The notes beneath the pieces are model-generated. The model had not been told where the DNA came from and ran no database searches. It worked only from the letters and a program-made list of their open reading frames with translations. From Pseudomonas viridiflava (GTDB lineage Bacteria > Pseudomonadota > Gammaproteobacteria > Pseudomonadales > Pseudomonadaceae), in contig NZ_UTBG01000074.1 in the NCBI RefSeq assembly GCF_900580675.1, forward strand, positions 1 through 64,000: a DNA stretch of 64,000 bases, in the 5' to 3' direction. Numbering within the stretch: position 1 is the stretch's first letter; every line of letters begins with the position of its first letter. Shown one piece after another: positions 1 through 9,791 of this stretch. A program made the position numbers and the translations under genes.

Positions 1-6
1 CACCGC

Positions 7-34
7 ATTCGCGAGCAAGCCCGCTCCCACATTT
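7..34 (-). repeat. REP half-element at the left edge
   Basis: This is the inverted form of the P. fluorescens-type REP core (TGTGGGAGCGGGCTTGCTCG on the minus strand). It sits just past the stop of the AceE-like gene. Its partner, if it is half of a REPIN, would lie left of the window. Confidence 0.75.
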
Positions 35-50
35 TTAATCGCATTCCAGC

Positions 51-1055
51 TCATTTCAGTGGGTACCGATTCAGTGCTATTTCCACCTGGCGCGTGTCGA
101 TCCGCCCTTCATCCGCCAGCGCCCTCAACGCGCACACCACAATCCAATACCGACTGGGCGCCGCCGTTTGCACCGAGCCCGCCCCAAGCGGCACAAACCG
201 CGCATCCACATACGCCGCCAACTGATCGACAATCGGCTGCGGATACCCGGTGACGGCAACCACCGGTGCGCTATTCCCGGCCAGGCAGTCGCGCAAGTGG
301 CAGCTGCGCTTGGGCGCACTCGGGTGCAGGCGATTCCAGCGTTCGGCGGCCGCCGCCTCACGCGCCAGCCGCGTGTAGCTGGGGCAACTCCACAGTTGCG
401 CGGTGATGTTCCAGTCCTGCTCCAGCAAGCGCTTGGCTTGTACCACCTCTTCAAGCGCGCGGCCTGCGCCAAGCAATCGTACATCCCCTGCACGCCCAGG
501 CTGGATCAGGTACATGCCCTTGAGCGCATCCTCACGCGCCTGCTCACTCAGTGGCACGGCGCTTTCCTGGTCATGCAGCGCCAGGTAGTAAAAACCCGGC
601 ATGCCGTCAACATACAGCGTGCGCAGCCCCGCCAGCACAATCGCCCGGGCTTCCTCGCCCGAGGCCGGGTCATACGGGGTGCAGCGCGGGTTGGTCGCCA
701 GCCACAAGGGCAGGGACGGTTGGGCGCCCTTGGGCCAGGGCGAGGGCTGGTTTTCGATGTCGTTGCACAGGATGCCGCGCTGCGCGGTCTCGTCCGACAG
801 CGCGCTTAACTGCGCCGATGAGAGGGCACTGTGCAGGTACAGCAGGGGTTTTTCGGCCGTATTGCGTGCGAACCAACTGGGCCAGTTGCCCACGCGCCGC
901 GAGCGTGACTGGCCGCGAATCACCCAGGCCTGTCGGCTGAATTCGAGGGTGTTGGCCATGGTCATGACGGTGTACAGCGGCGAGCTGCGCGACGGCTCGG
1001 CCGTGTTCAGTGCGTCGATGCACAACTGAGCGGCGTCAGCGGTAGAGGCGGGCAT
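51..1055 (-). CDS. stand-alone AceE-like (transketolase C-terminal) protein
   Basis: The 334-residue product resembles only the C-terminal third of pyruvate dehydrogenase E1 (AceE, usually about 880 residues). Recognisable blocks are a YDPA segment, GMYLIQPG, a DVRLLGAGRAL block, SYTRLARE followed by ERWNRLHP, and a stretch ending ALRALADEGRID like the AceE C-terminus. The thiamine-diphosphate-binding N-terminal half is absent, so E1 activity alone is unlikely. The start at 1055 is chosen because AGGAG lies just upstream; a longer reading to 1160 has no ribosome site. No E2 or E3 gene is adjacent. It may be a regulatory or degenerate paralogue. The family match is firm, the function unknown. 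Confidence 0.7.
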   Translation of the reverse strand: MPASTADAAQLCIDALNTAEPSRSSPLYTVMTMANTLEFSRQAWVIRGQSRSRRVGNWPSWFARNTAEKPLLYLHSALSSAQLSALSDETAQRGILCNDIENQPSPWPKGAQPSLPLWLATNPRCTPYDPASGEEARAIVLAGLRTLYVDGMPGFYYLALHDQESAVPLSEQAREDALKGMYLIQPGRAGDVRLLGAGRALEEVVQAKRLLEQDWNITAQLWSCPSYTRLAREAAAAERWNRLHPSAPKRSCHLRDCLAGNSAPVVAVTGYPQPIVDQLAAYVDARFVPLGAGSVQTAAPSRYWIVVCALRALADEGRIDTRQVEIALNRYPLK

Positions 1056-1104
1056 GGGTCGAGGCTCCTGGCAACCGAGGCCCAGTACCCTAATCGAAAT
1101 ATGA

Positions 1105-1126
1105 TTGCATTTGCAATGATTGCAAT
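1105..1126. promoter_or_regulatory. TTGCA inverted/direct repeats upstream of the AceE-like gene
   Basis: TTGCA-TT-TGCAA is followed by a further TTGCAA, giving three half-sites in 22 bp, about 50 bp upstream of the AceE-like start and in the gap shared with the 28-residue peptide gene. It could be an operator. The cognate regulator is unknown. Confidence 0.35.
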
Positions 1127-1289
1127 AGCGCCTCAAAGCCCGGATGTTAAATCGATGCAACGCTGCTACGTTTAATCCTGAAGTGCAGGAACGTCATGGC
1201 GCAGACATTTTTTCGTCATCACGGCACTTTAGGCTGGCTGTGCAGGTCATTTATGTGCAGCCGCTTTTAACGTTAAAAAGGAGTCCGAC

Positions 1290-1376
1290 ATGGACGATTA
1301 CCAGGAAGAACTGCTGGAGTACCAGGCCTTTGAATTGGACCCGCTCGATCCGGCCGACGATGCAACCGAGCTGTAA
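1290..1376 (+). CDS. 28-residue acidic peptide
   Basis: A short frame encodes MDDYQEELLEYQAFELDPLD followed by PADDATEL, rich in Asp and Glu with no Lys or Arg. AAAAAGGAG lies about 7 nt upstream of the ATG, a near-ideal ribosome site, which is the main reason to call it. The stop is 8 nt from the 3' end of the convergent AraC gene. There is no signal peptide or membrane segment. I recognise no function. Confidence 0.55.
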   Translation: MDDYQEELLEYQAFELDPLDPADDATEL

Positions 1377-1384
1377 CACCGACC

Positions 1385-2413
1385 TCAGGCGGATTGCCGC
1401 TGACTGCGGCGAAATTCCCCTGGGGTCTGGTTGTTCCACCGCCTGAAGGCCCGTTGAAAGGCTTGGGCCGAGGCAAAACCGAGCAAATAGGCGATCTCGC
1501 CGAATGCCAGCTCCGTATCGCGAATATAGGTCATGGCCAGGTCGCGGCGGGTGTCGTTGAGAATCGCGCGAAACTGCGTGCCTTCTTCGGCCAGTTTGCG
1601 CCGCAGCGTCCAGGTTGGCAGCTTCAAGCGTGCCGCCACTTCCTCCAGGTCGGGTTCCCGGCCGCCATTGAGCATCGGCCCGAGCAACCGGGTAATGCGC
1701 TCGCGCAGGCTGCGGGTGCGAGTCAATTGCTCCAATTCCCTTTCACACAGCTGCAGCAACAGGTGCCAGGTGCTTGGGCAGTGCTGTGGGTTGCGCAGGG
1801 CCAGGGTGAATTGGCTCAAGCGCAGTTGGTTGGCCTCGGCGCCGAAGTGCACAGGCCCCAGCACGTCGTACTGCTCGCTGTAATCGGGCGCCTCGAACTC
1901 GATCTCGACCCGTTGCGCCTGCACCGGTTGCTGGGCCAGGCTCGACAGTTGGTGCAGCCAGCCGGCGATGATCGAGTCCACCACAAAACGGTTGTAGGCG
2001 TTGTAGGGGCTGATGGAATAGAAACGCAGCCAGGCGCCTTCGGCGTCCTCGACAAAGCTCGATTGCCCACGGTAGTTGGAACCGTACAACGCCTCGAAAC
2101 GCGTCAGCGCGCGGGCCGCCTCGCGCACGTTGGGCGCCTGCGCGGCGGTCACGCCGGCCAGCCCGGCCTGGCTCAGGCGGCTGAGCTGGCCCATGCGCAG
2201 GCCCAGGCCGGGGTCGCCGGTCAGTTGGATGGCCGCGTGGCCCAGGCGCATATAGCGCGGGATCGACAAGCGTGCACCCGCCTCAGCGAGCCGCGCCGGG
2301 TCGAGGCCGTATTGCAGCAGCAGCGGTTGCGGGTCCAGGCCGTGGCTGTGGACGGCGTCCGCCAGGGTGTGCACGAAGCCCACCGACAGATCCCCCAGGC
2401 GCACCGGCTTCAC
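1385..2413 (-). CDS. AraC family transcriptional regulator
   Basis: A 342-residue protein with an N-terminal AraC-type ligand/dimerisation region (about residues 10-210) and a C-terminal double helix-turn-helix. The second helix-turn-helix carries FGEIAYLLGFASAQAFQRAF and then TPGEFRR, the family signature. Length and layout match the OruR/ArgR-like class with an arabinose-binding-type N-terminus. It starts 4 nt after the nitrilase-fold gene stop on the same strand, so the two are probably co-transcribed. The ligand cannot be read from sequence. The tight linkage suggests it responds to, or controls, whatever the nitrilase-like protein handles. Confidence 0.88.
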   Translation of the reverse strand: MKPVRLGDLSVGFVHTLADAVHSHGLDPQPLLLQYGLDPARLAEAGARLSIPRYMRLGHAAIQLTGDPGLGLRMGQLSRLSQAGLAGVTAAQAPNVREAARALTRFEALYGSNYRGQSSFVEDAEGAWLRFYSISPYNAYNRFVVDSIIAGWLHQLSSLAQQPVQAQRVEIEFEAPDYSEQYDVLGPVHFGAEANQLRLSQFTLALRNPQHCPSTWHLLLQLCERELEQLTRTRSLRERITRLLGPMLNGGREPDLEEVAARLKLPTWTLRRKLAEEGTQFRAILNDTRRDLAMTYIRDTELAFGEIAYLLGFASAQAFQRAFRRWNNQTPGEFRRSQRQSA

Positions 2414-2417
2414 GGCA

Positions 2418-3548
2418 TTACAGCCAGATGTTCAGCAAGCGCGCGCCACGCGCCTCGCCGTCGGCGCTGATCTGCCCGTTGCCGCTGAGGAAGCTATGCC
2501 CGGCGGTGCCCAGGTCCCAGAACTGCCCGCGCAGGAAGACGCTCATGCCGGCAGTCGCCTGGCTGACCGGTCGCTGGCTGATCAGGGTCAGGCGGCGCCA
2601 GGCTTCACCTTCGCTGAGCTCTTCAGGCTTCAGGCTGATTTCCGGCGGCGTGGACACGCTTTTAAAGCCGCGCCATGGCCGGTCCCAGGTATCACGTCCC
2701 AACACAAACGCCGGCACCGCCACCAGTTGCGCGCCTTGTTCGTTGAGCTTGCGGTAGTTGTCCGGGTACCAGCTGTCACTGCCCACCAACACGCCCAGGC
2801 GGCCGGCCGGCGTGTCGACCACGCTGACGATGGTTTCATCGCCCGGCTCGATAAAGCCGCGCTCGTCGTAAATCGGGTAGAGCTGGCGCTGCGGCTCGCC
2901 GATCGGCAAGCCGTCGGCATCAAACACCACGCTGGCGTTGTATAAAGGGCCATGGCCGACCTGCAGTTGGCCCTGGCTGACACTCGGGTTCGGCAGGGTT
3001 ATGGAGCCGGCCACCAGGGTCACGCCAAACTCCTTGGCCAGCCCGCCGAACAGCAGCTGATAATCGCGTGCCATGGCCGTGGCCTTCATGCGCAGGTAGG
3101 CGTCGTCGGTACGGTTGTCGCCGGTGGCGCTGATCCAGGCGCGGGCAAACAGCAAAGGGTTGCTGAGCGACAGCCAGTTCATCGCATCCTTGGCGTGCAG
3201 CGCCTGGTACACCTCATTTTTTTCGCCGGTGAGCATCAGCCAGGTGCCGATGTGTTCGGGCAGCACCACGACGGTCTTGTCGTTGATCAGCCCCTGATCC
3301 CGGGCCTTTTGCAGATAGGCCGAGAGTTTCAGGTGCAGGCGTTCGACGCTCTGGTAGTCGGCGGGGAACAGCTCCGGCTGGATGCCCAGTAGGTTGCCGC
3401 GATCGGCCGGCAGCCCTTCATTCACGGCGAGGGTAATGCGCAGGTCGGACAGGTAATGCGCCACAGGGCGCTCCTGGGTCCAGACCAGATACGCGGCGAT
3501 AGCGGCAACCAGGGCCATGGTGACGGTAAAAGCTAGAAGTTTACGCAT
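2418..3548 (-). CDS. membrane-anchored nitrilase-fold protein lacking the catalytic cysteine
   Basis: A 376-residue carbon-nitrogen hydrolase-fold protein with one N-terminal membrane/signal segment (about residues 4-22). The family glutamate is present in VVLPEH (E98). The nucleophile segment, normally ICYDLRFPE-like, reads VLVGSDSWYPD, so Gly256 replaces the cysteine. No lysine occurs in the QRQLYPIYDERGF stretch where the catalytic lysine is expected. The Glu-Lys-Cys triad is therefore incomplete. Inference: an exported or membrane-tethered pseudoenzyme, or an enzyme with altered chemistry. The start at 3548 is chosen because the signal segment begins there. It is followed by the AraC regulator. 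Confidence 0.72.
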   Translation of the reverse strand: MRKLLAFTVTMALVAAIAAYLVWTQERPVAHYLSDLRITLAVNEGLPADRGNLLGIQPELFPADYQSVERLHLKLSAYLQKARDQGLINDKTVVVLPEHIGTWLMLTGEKNEVYQALHAKDAMNWLSLSNPLLFARAWISATGDNRTDDAYLRMKATAMARDYQLLFGGLAKEFGVTLVAGSITLPNPSVSQGQLQVGHGPLYNASVVFDADGLPIGEPQRQLYPIYDERGFIEPGDETIVSVVDTPAGRLGVLVGSDSWYPDNYRKLNEQGAQLVAVPAFVLGRDTWDRPWRGFKSVSTPPEISLKPEELSEGEAWRRLTLISQRPVSQATAGMSVFLRGQFWDLGTAGHSFLSGNGQISADGEARGARLLNIWL

Positions 3549-3700
3549 GGGGCAACAGACAACAGACCGTGTGCTGGGTTCGCCGTCTAGGGTAGGGCCC
3601 ATACACCGGCTTGCCAAGGGGCGCTGTGCATTTGGATCAATAACTTGTCAGTTTCAGTCATTGAGCCGACATCCATCGCCTCTTAGTCTGTGGGACATAA

Positions 3701-5800
<2,100 letters not shown>

Positions 5801-5810
5801 TGCGCAACAA

Positions 5811-5838
5811 GGGGCGGTGCTAGACTACCGCCCCCTTT
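5811..5838 (+). terminator. rho-independent terminator of fadH
   Basis: GGGGCGGT, an 8-nt loop and ACCGCCCC are followed by CTTTT, starting 10 nt after the fadH stop codon. Confidence 0.8.
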
Positions 5839-5857
5839 TGCCGGCAGATCCCTTCCG

Positions 5858-6748
5858 ATGGGCCCCTTTGATTGGCTTCCCCACGCGCCGCTTGAACGCT
5901 TGAGCCTGGATTGGCTGAACGGCGTCGAGCTGGCCGTGCTGCGCCTGGACCGCATCGATCCGCTGATCAGCGGCAACAAGTGGTTCAAGCTCACCGAGCA
6001 CCTGGCCGAGGCTCGCCAGGCTGGCGCCAGTGGCATCATCAGCCTGGGCGGTGCCTACTCCAATCACCTGCACGCGCTGGCGGCGGCGGGCAAGCGCTTC
6101 GGTTTCCCCACCGTCGGCCTGTTACGCGGCCATCCTCAAGACACGCCTACCGTCCTCGACCTGAAAGCCTTCGGCATGCAACTGCACTGGCTGGGCTACG
6201 GCGGTTATCGCGCACGGCATGCGCCGGATTTCTGGTTGCCTTGGCGCGAGCAATATCCCGGCCTGCATCCCGTGCCTGAAGGCGGCGGCGGTTTGGCCGG
6301 CGCGCTGGGCTGCGGGGTGTTGGTCGAGCAAGCATGTGCGCAGTTGCACACTCTGGGCTGGGACGATTACCACGGCTGGTGGCTGGCGGCGGGCACCGGT
6401 ACCACCATGGCGGGTCTGGCACTGGCTGAGGCGGGGGCGCATCCGGTCTACGGCGCCATGGCGGTGCCGGATGATCACGGCATCGCGCAAAACGTACAGG
6501 CCATCGTGCAGGGTGGCTATGAACTGCTGGACGCCAGCCTTGGCGGCTTCGCCAAGGTCGATCCGCAGTTGCTCGGGTTTATCGAACACACGCAGCAGCA
6601 GTGCGGCCTGCCGCTGGAGCCGCTCTACACGGGCAAGGCACTGCTGGCGCTGCAGCAACAGATCGCGGCCGGGCGCTTCAGCCCCGGCACGCGCCTGATC
6701 TTCCTCCACACCGGCGGCTTGCAGGGCCGCCGCGGGTTTACGGGTTAG
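5858..6748 (+). CDS. PLP-dependent ACC deaminase/D-cysteine desulfhydrase family protein
   Basis: A 296-residue fold-type II PLP enzyme. The Schiff-base lysine is Lys41 in GNKWFKL. A SLGGAYSNHLHA block binds substrate and phosphate, and a GTGTTMAGL glycine loop holds the PLP phosphate. Family members act on 1-aminocyclopropane-1-carboxylate or on D-cysteine; the sequence alone does not decide between them. It is shorter than typical ACC deaminases (about 338), so I favour a desulfhydrase-like or unassigned member. The 3' end overlaps the convergent cytochrome b561 gene by 11 bp. Confidence 0.82.
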   Translation: MGPFDWLPHAPLERLSLDWLNGVELAVLRLDRIDPLISGNKWFKLTEHLAEARQAGASGIISLGGAYSNHLHALAAAGKRFGFPTVGLLRGHPQDTPTVLDLKAFGMQLHWLGYGGYRARHAPDFWLPWREQYPGLHPVPEGGGGLAGALGCGVLVEQACAQLHTLGWDDYHGWWLAAGTGTTMAGLALAEAGAHPVYGAMAVPDDHGIAQNVQAIVQGGYELLDASLGGFAKVDPQLLGFIEHTQQQCGLPLEPLYTGKALLALQQQIAAGRFSPGTRLIFLHTGGLQGRRGFTG

Positions 6749-7295
6749 CCCGCTTGCCCGGCATCATGCGCAGCGCGGTGTTATCGCGCATCACGTAATG
6801 GTGGAAAATCCCCGCCAGCGCATGCAGCCCGATCAGCCAGTAACCGATCTTGCCGAACAGCACGTGCCAGCCTTCGATCTGCTTGGCCAGCGCCTTGTTC
6901 TCGGCGATCAACGGCGGCAGCTCCATGCCGTAGAACATCACCGAATGCCCCTCGGCGCTGACGATCAGCCAACCCGCAATCGGCATGCCGATCATCAACG
7001 CATACAGCGCGAAGTGCATCAGCGTGGCCAGCAAGCTCTGCCATTGCGGCGGCGCGGGTACGATCTTCGGCGCCACCCCCAGGCTGCGCGCAAACAGGCG
7101 CAGCCACACCAGTACAAACACGGTGAGGCCGAACATAAAGTGCATTTCGACGATCAACGTCCGCGCACCGCTGCCTTTGGGGAACTGGCCGCGTAACTCA
7201 ATGCAGGCGTAGACCACCGCCAGCAGCACCACCATCAACCAGTGCAGCGCGATTGACATGGTGCTGTAGCGCGTATCGGAGTTTTTCCACGGCAT
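6738..7295 (-). CDS. cytochrome b561 family protein
   Basis: A 185-residue protein with four membrane helices, a di-haem b561-type electron carrier of the inner membrane. Candidate haem ligands are in ALHWLM, EMHFMFG, GWHVLFG and the C-terminal GIFHHYV. The ATG at 7295 is preferred because GAGGA lies at the correct distance; a GTG 15 nt upstream is possible. It stands alone, convergent with the PLP enzyme gene. Such proteins pass electrons between quinones and periplasmic partners; the partner here is unknown. Confidence 0.88.
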   Translation of the reverse strand: MPWKNSDTRYSTMSIALHWLMVVLLAVVYACIELRGQFPKGSGARTLIVEMHFMFGLTVFVLVWLRLFARSLGVAPKIVPAPPQWQSLLATLMHFALYALMIGMPIAGWLIVSAEGHSVMFYGMELPPLIAENKALAKQIEGWHVLFGKIGYWLIGLHALAGIFHHYVMRDNTALRMMPGKRANP

Positions 7296-7609
7296 CGCTT
7301 TCTTCCTCACTCATCAGGGCATACCTCCGCTCTTGGTGACGGAGTGCTTTAACTGTATGCCGGTTTTGAGCGGGCTGCTTCGGGTAAGTGCCGTTGTTTT
7401 GACCTCAATCAGCTGCTTTGCGGCATTTCCCCCCGCGCCAGGCGCGGGGCGGCAATTGGGGGCCGGGCCGCAGCGTCAGAATCAAGCCGTTGGCGCCTGA
7501 AACGGCTGGCCGGTTTTTTGGTGGATTAGAGCGTTTTTGCGCTATAAACTCTGCCCCCAAAGCGCCGGCCAGTAGACGTCTCGGCGCGATGGACAGAAGA
7601 GAGTGAGTC
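7296..7609. other. intergenic region between b561 and yebC-like genes
   Basis: A 314-bp gap between divergent genes. It holds a perfect GC-rich dyad at 7431-7449 (CCCCGCGCC, A, GGCGCGGGG) with no T-run, so not a classical terminator, and a TATAAA-like -10 near 7543 that could serve the yebC-like gene. I see no convincing small ORF. Confidence 0.4.
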
Positions 7610-8317
7610 ATGGGCGCACAGTGGAAAGTCAAACATAAAGAAGCGGCATCGAATGCCAAGGGCAAGATCTTCGGCAAGCTGGTGAAGGAAATCACCATCG
7701 CCGCCCGCAACGGCGCCGACACCGCAACCAACGCCCACCTGCGTCTGGTTGTAGAACAGGCCAAAAAGGCCTCGATGCCCAAGGAAACCCTGGAACGCGC
7801 GATCAAGAAGGGCGCCGGTCTGCTCGGCGAGACCGTGCAATACCACCGCGTGACCTACGAAGGCTTCGCCCCGCACCAAGTGCCGCTGATCGTCGAATGC
7901 GTGACCGACAATATCAACCGCACCGTGGCGGAAATCCGTGTGGCATTCCGCAAGGGCCAACTGGGCGCTTCGGGTTCCGTGGCCTGGGATTTCAACCACG
8001 TCGGCCTGATCGAAGCCTCACCGGACAGCCCGGACGCCGACCCGGAAATGGCCGCGATTGAAGCCGGCGCGCAGGATTTCGAAGATGGCGAAGAAGAAGG
8101 CACCACGCTGTTCATCACCGAAACCACCGACCTCGACGCCGTGCAAAAAGCACTGCCGGAACAGGGCTTCACTGTGCTGTCGGCCAAGCTGGGTTATATC
8201 TCGAAGAACCCGGTGAGCGGTTTGACCGATGAGCAGATGGCTGAAGTCGAGGCTTTCCTGGAAGGCCTGGACAACCATGATGACGTGCAGGATATGTTTG
8301 TCGGCCTGGCTGGCTGA
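7610..8317 (+). CDS. YebC/PmpR family protein
   Basis: A 235-residue member of the YebC/TACO1 family. It shows the family N-terminal block ([18 protein letters not shown]), the central [16 protein letters not shown] and the acidic C-terminal domain. YebC-type proteins are described as DNA-binding regulators (PmpR) and, more recently, as ribosome-associated factors that relieve stalling at proline runs. The N-terminus ([13 protein letters not shown]) differs from the usual MAGHSKWANIKHRK form, and no ruvC gene is adjacent. This is therefore probably a YeeN-like paralogue rather than the main copy. Confidence 0.88.
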   Translation: MGAQWKVKHKEAASNAKGKIFGKLVKEITIAARNGADTATNAHLRLVVEQAKKASMPKETLERAIKKGAGLLGETVQYHRVTYEGFAPHQVPLIVECVTDNINRTVAEIRVAFRKGQLGASGSVAWDFNHVGLIEASPDSPDADPEMAAIEAGAQDFEDGEEEGTTLFITETTDLDAVQKALPEQGFTVLSAKLGYISKNPVSGLTDEQMAEVEAFLEGLDNHDDVQDMFVGLAG

Positions 8318-8345
8318 TTGATAGCTGGATAGAACGCGGTAAAAA

Positions 8346-8439
8346 ATGTGGGAGCGGGCTTGCTCGCGAATGCGCAGTGTCAGTCGACCTATTTGTTGGC
8401 TGATTGCGCCGCATTCGTGAGCAAGCCCGCTCCCGCATT
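8346..8439. repeat. REPIN (two inverted REP cores)
   Basis: TGTGGGAGCGGGCTTGCTCG and its inverted copy flank about 45 bp of unique sequence downstream of the yebC-like gene. Head-to-tail inverted REP pairs of this sequence are the REPIN units of the P. fluorescens group. Confidence 0.88.
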
Positions 8440-8456
8440 GGGTTTGGGTTTGGGTT

Positions 8457-9767
8457 TCAATTCGGGTTGAGCAGCGCTTCAATCTCTTCGAAGCTGGGCC
8501 GCGCCAATACATCAGGCTGGCAGCAGCTGTTCTGCAGCGCTGCCAACCCCTCGTCGTTGAACTCTGTCTCAACCCGCTCCAACAACTCCCCCAGCAACAC
8601 CCCGAACGCACGCACTTCAATGCGCTGCAACGCCCGCGTCTCGAGGGTGTCCGCCGTGGCATGGAACGACGCCGCGCCAAAATCCCCCAGCAAACAATCC
8701 CCCGCTGCATTCCACAGGATGTTGTGGCCATACAGGTCGCCATGGGTGATGCCGTGCCGGTGCAAGTGCGCCGCCACCGAAGCAATGCCGCGCGCCATGC
8801 GCAGGGCCACCTCAAGGCTGAAACGTGTGTCGGGCGTATAGACGTCCCGCGTGCACGAGGCCAGGCTCGGCAGGGCGGCGAGGTTGCGGTAGCTTGGGTC
8901 GATCAGGTCCATCACCAGCGCGGCCTGATCCTCAGGTGCGCCGACCACGCGGCCCTGCACCTTGATCAGATTCGGGTGCAGCCCGGCGGCAATGCACGCC
9001 TGCATTTCGTGCAGCGGCGAGCCGTCGCTGGTGATGGCGCCTTTGTAGAGCTTTACCGCGACGGGTATCGCCTGCGGTTTCCACAGTGCTTTGCGGATGA
9101 TCCCCGAAGCGCCTTCGCCGAGCACTTCGCCCAGTTCCAGTTCTGCCCAGGGAATGTCCGGCGTGGCGTCATCGGCCGCCATGTCCACGGCCATCTCCAC
9201 CGGGTTGCCGGCGTAGGCCAGCCAGGTCAGGCTCGGCAGCGCCAGCAGCCATTCCGGCAGGCGGGTAAGGCGGTTGGAGGCGATGCGAATCAGCTCCAGG
9301 TGCTTGCAGTTGGCCAGGCTTTGCGGCAGCTCGGCCAGTTGGTTGCCGGCCAGCATCAGCTTTTGCAGCAAGGGTCTCTCGCCCAATTCGCTGGGCAATT
9401 GGCTGATGCGGTTATCGGTCAGGATCAGCCAGCGCAACAGCGGCGGCAGCGCGGCGGCGGGCACATGGCTGATCTGGTTGGCCTTGAAGCCGATCATGCT
9501 CAGCTTGGCGCACTGGCCCAGGCATGCCGGCAGTTCGGTAAATGCGTTGTCCGAGCAGAACAGCACGCGCAGGTGCGGCAGGCGGTGCAGGTCGTCGGGC
9601 AGGCTGCTCAGGGCATTGCCGCTGAGGTTGAGGATTTCCAGGGAGTCGGCCAGCTCGAAGATTTCCTGCGGGAATTCCGTCAGCCCGCAGGACAGGTCCA
9701 GGCGTGTGATGCCGGCCAATTGGCCGGTCTTGAGTTGGGCGAGGGTATGCATGAACGGCGCGGTCAC
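8457..9767 (-). CDS. leucine-rich-repeat protein fused to a Ser/Thr-type protein kinase
   Basis: A 436-residue protein. The N-terminal half (about residues 15-200) has seven or so LRRs of the LxxLxLxxNxLxxLPxxL type. The C-terminal half (about 215-430) is an ePK-like kinase with glycine-loop LGEGASGII, lysine in VAVKLYK, a catalytic loop THGDLYGHNIL (HGD in place of HRD, Asn kept) and DFG in GDFGAASF. It looks catalytically competent. There is no signal peptide or membrane helix, so it is cytoplasmic. The GTG at 9767 and an ATG at 9752 are both possible starts. It lies 24 bp downstream of the ZapE-like gene, probably one transcript. Substrates are unknown. Confidence 0.85.
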   Translation of the reverse strand: MTAPFMHTLAQLKTGQLAGITRLDLSCGLTEFPQEIFELADSLEILNLSGNALSSLPDDLHRLPHLRVLFCSDNAFTELPACLGQCAKLSMIGFKANQISHVPAAALPPLLRWLILTDNRISQLPSELGERPLLQKLMLAGNQLAELPQSLANCKHLELIRIASNRLTRLPEWLLALPSLTWLAYAGNPVEMAVDMAADDATPDIPWAELELGEVLGEGASGIIRKALWKPQAIPVAVKLYKGAITSDGSPLHEMQACIAAGLHPNLIKVQGRVVGAPEDQAALVMDLIDPSYRNLAALPSLASCTRDVYTPDTRFSLEVALRMARGIASVAAHLHRHGITHGDLYGHNILWNAAGDCLLGDFGAASFHATADTLETRALQRIEVRAFGVLLGELLERVETEFNDEGLAALQNSCCQPDVLARPSFEEIEALLNPN

Positions 9768-9791
9768 TCGGCAAAGGGGCGTAAATGGCGC

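Noticed and set aside
7431..7449. GC-rich perfect hairpin as terminator
   Set aside because: No T-run follows on either strand and no gene ends nearby, so it was only noted as a dyad.
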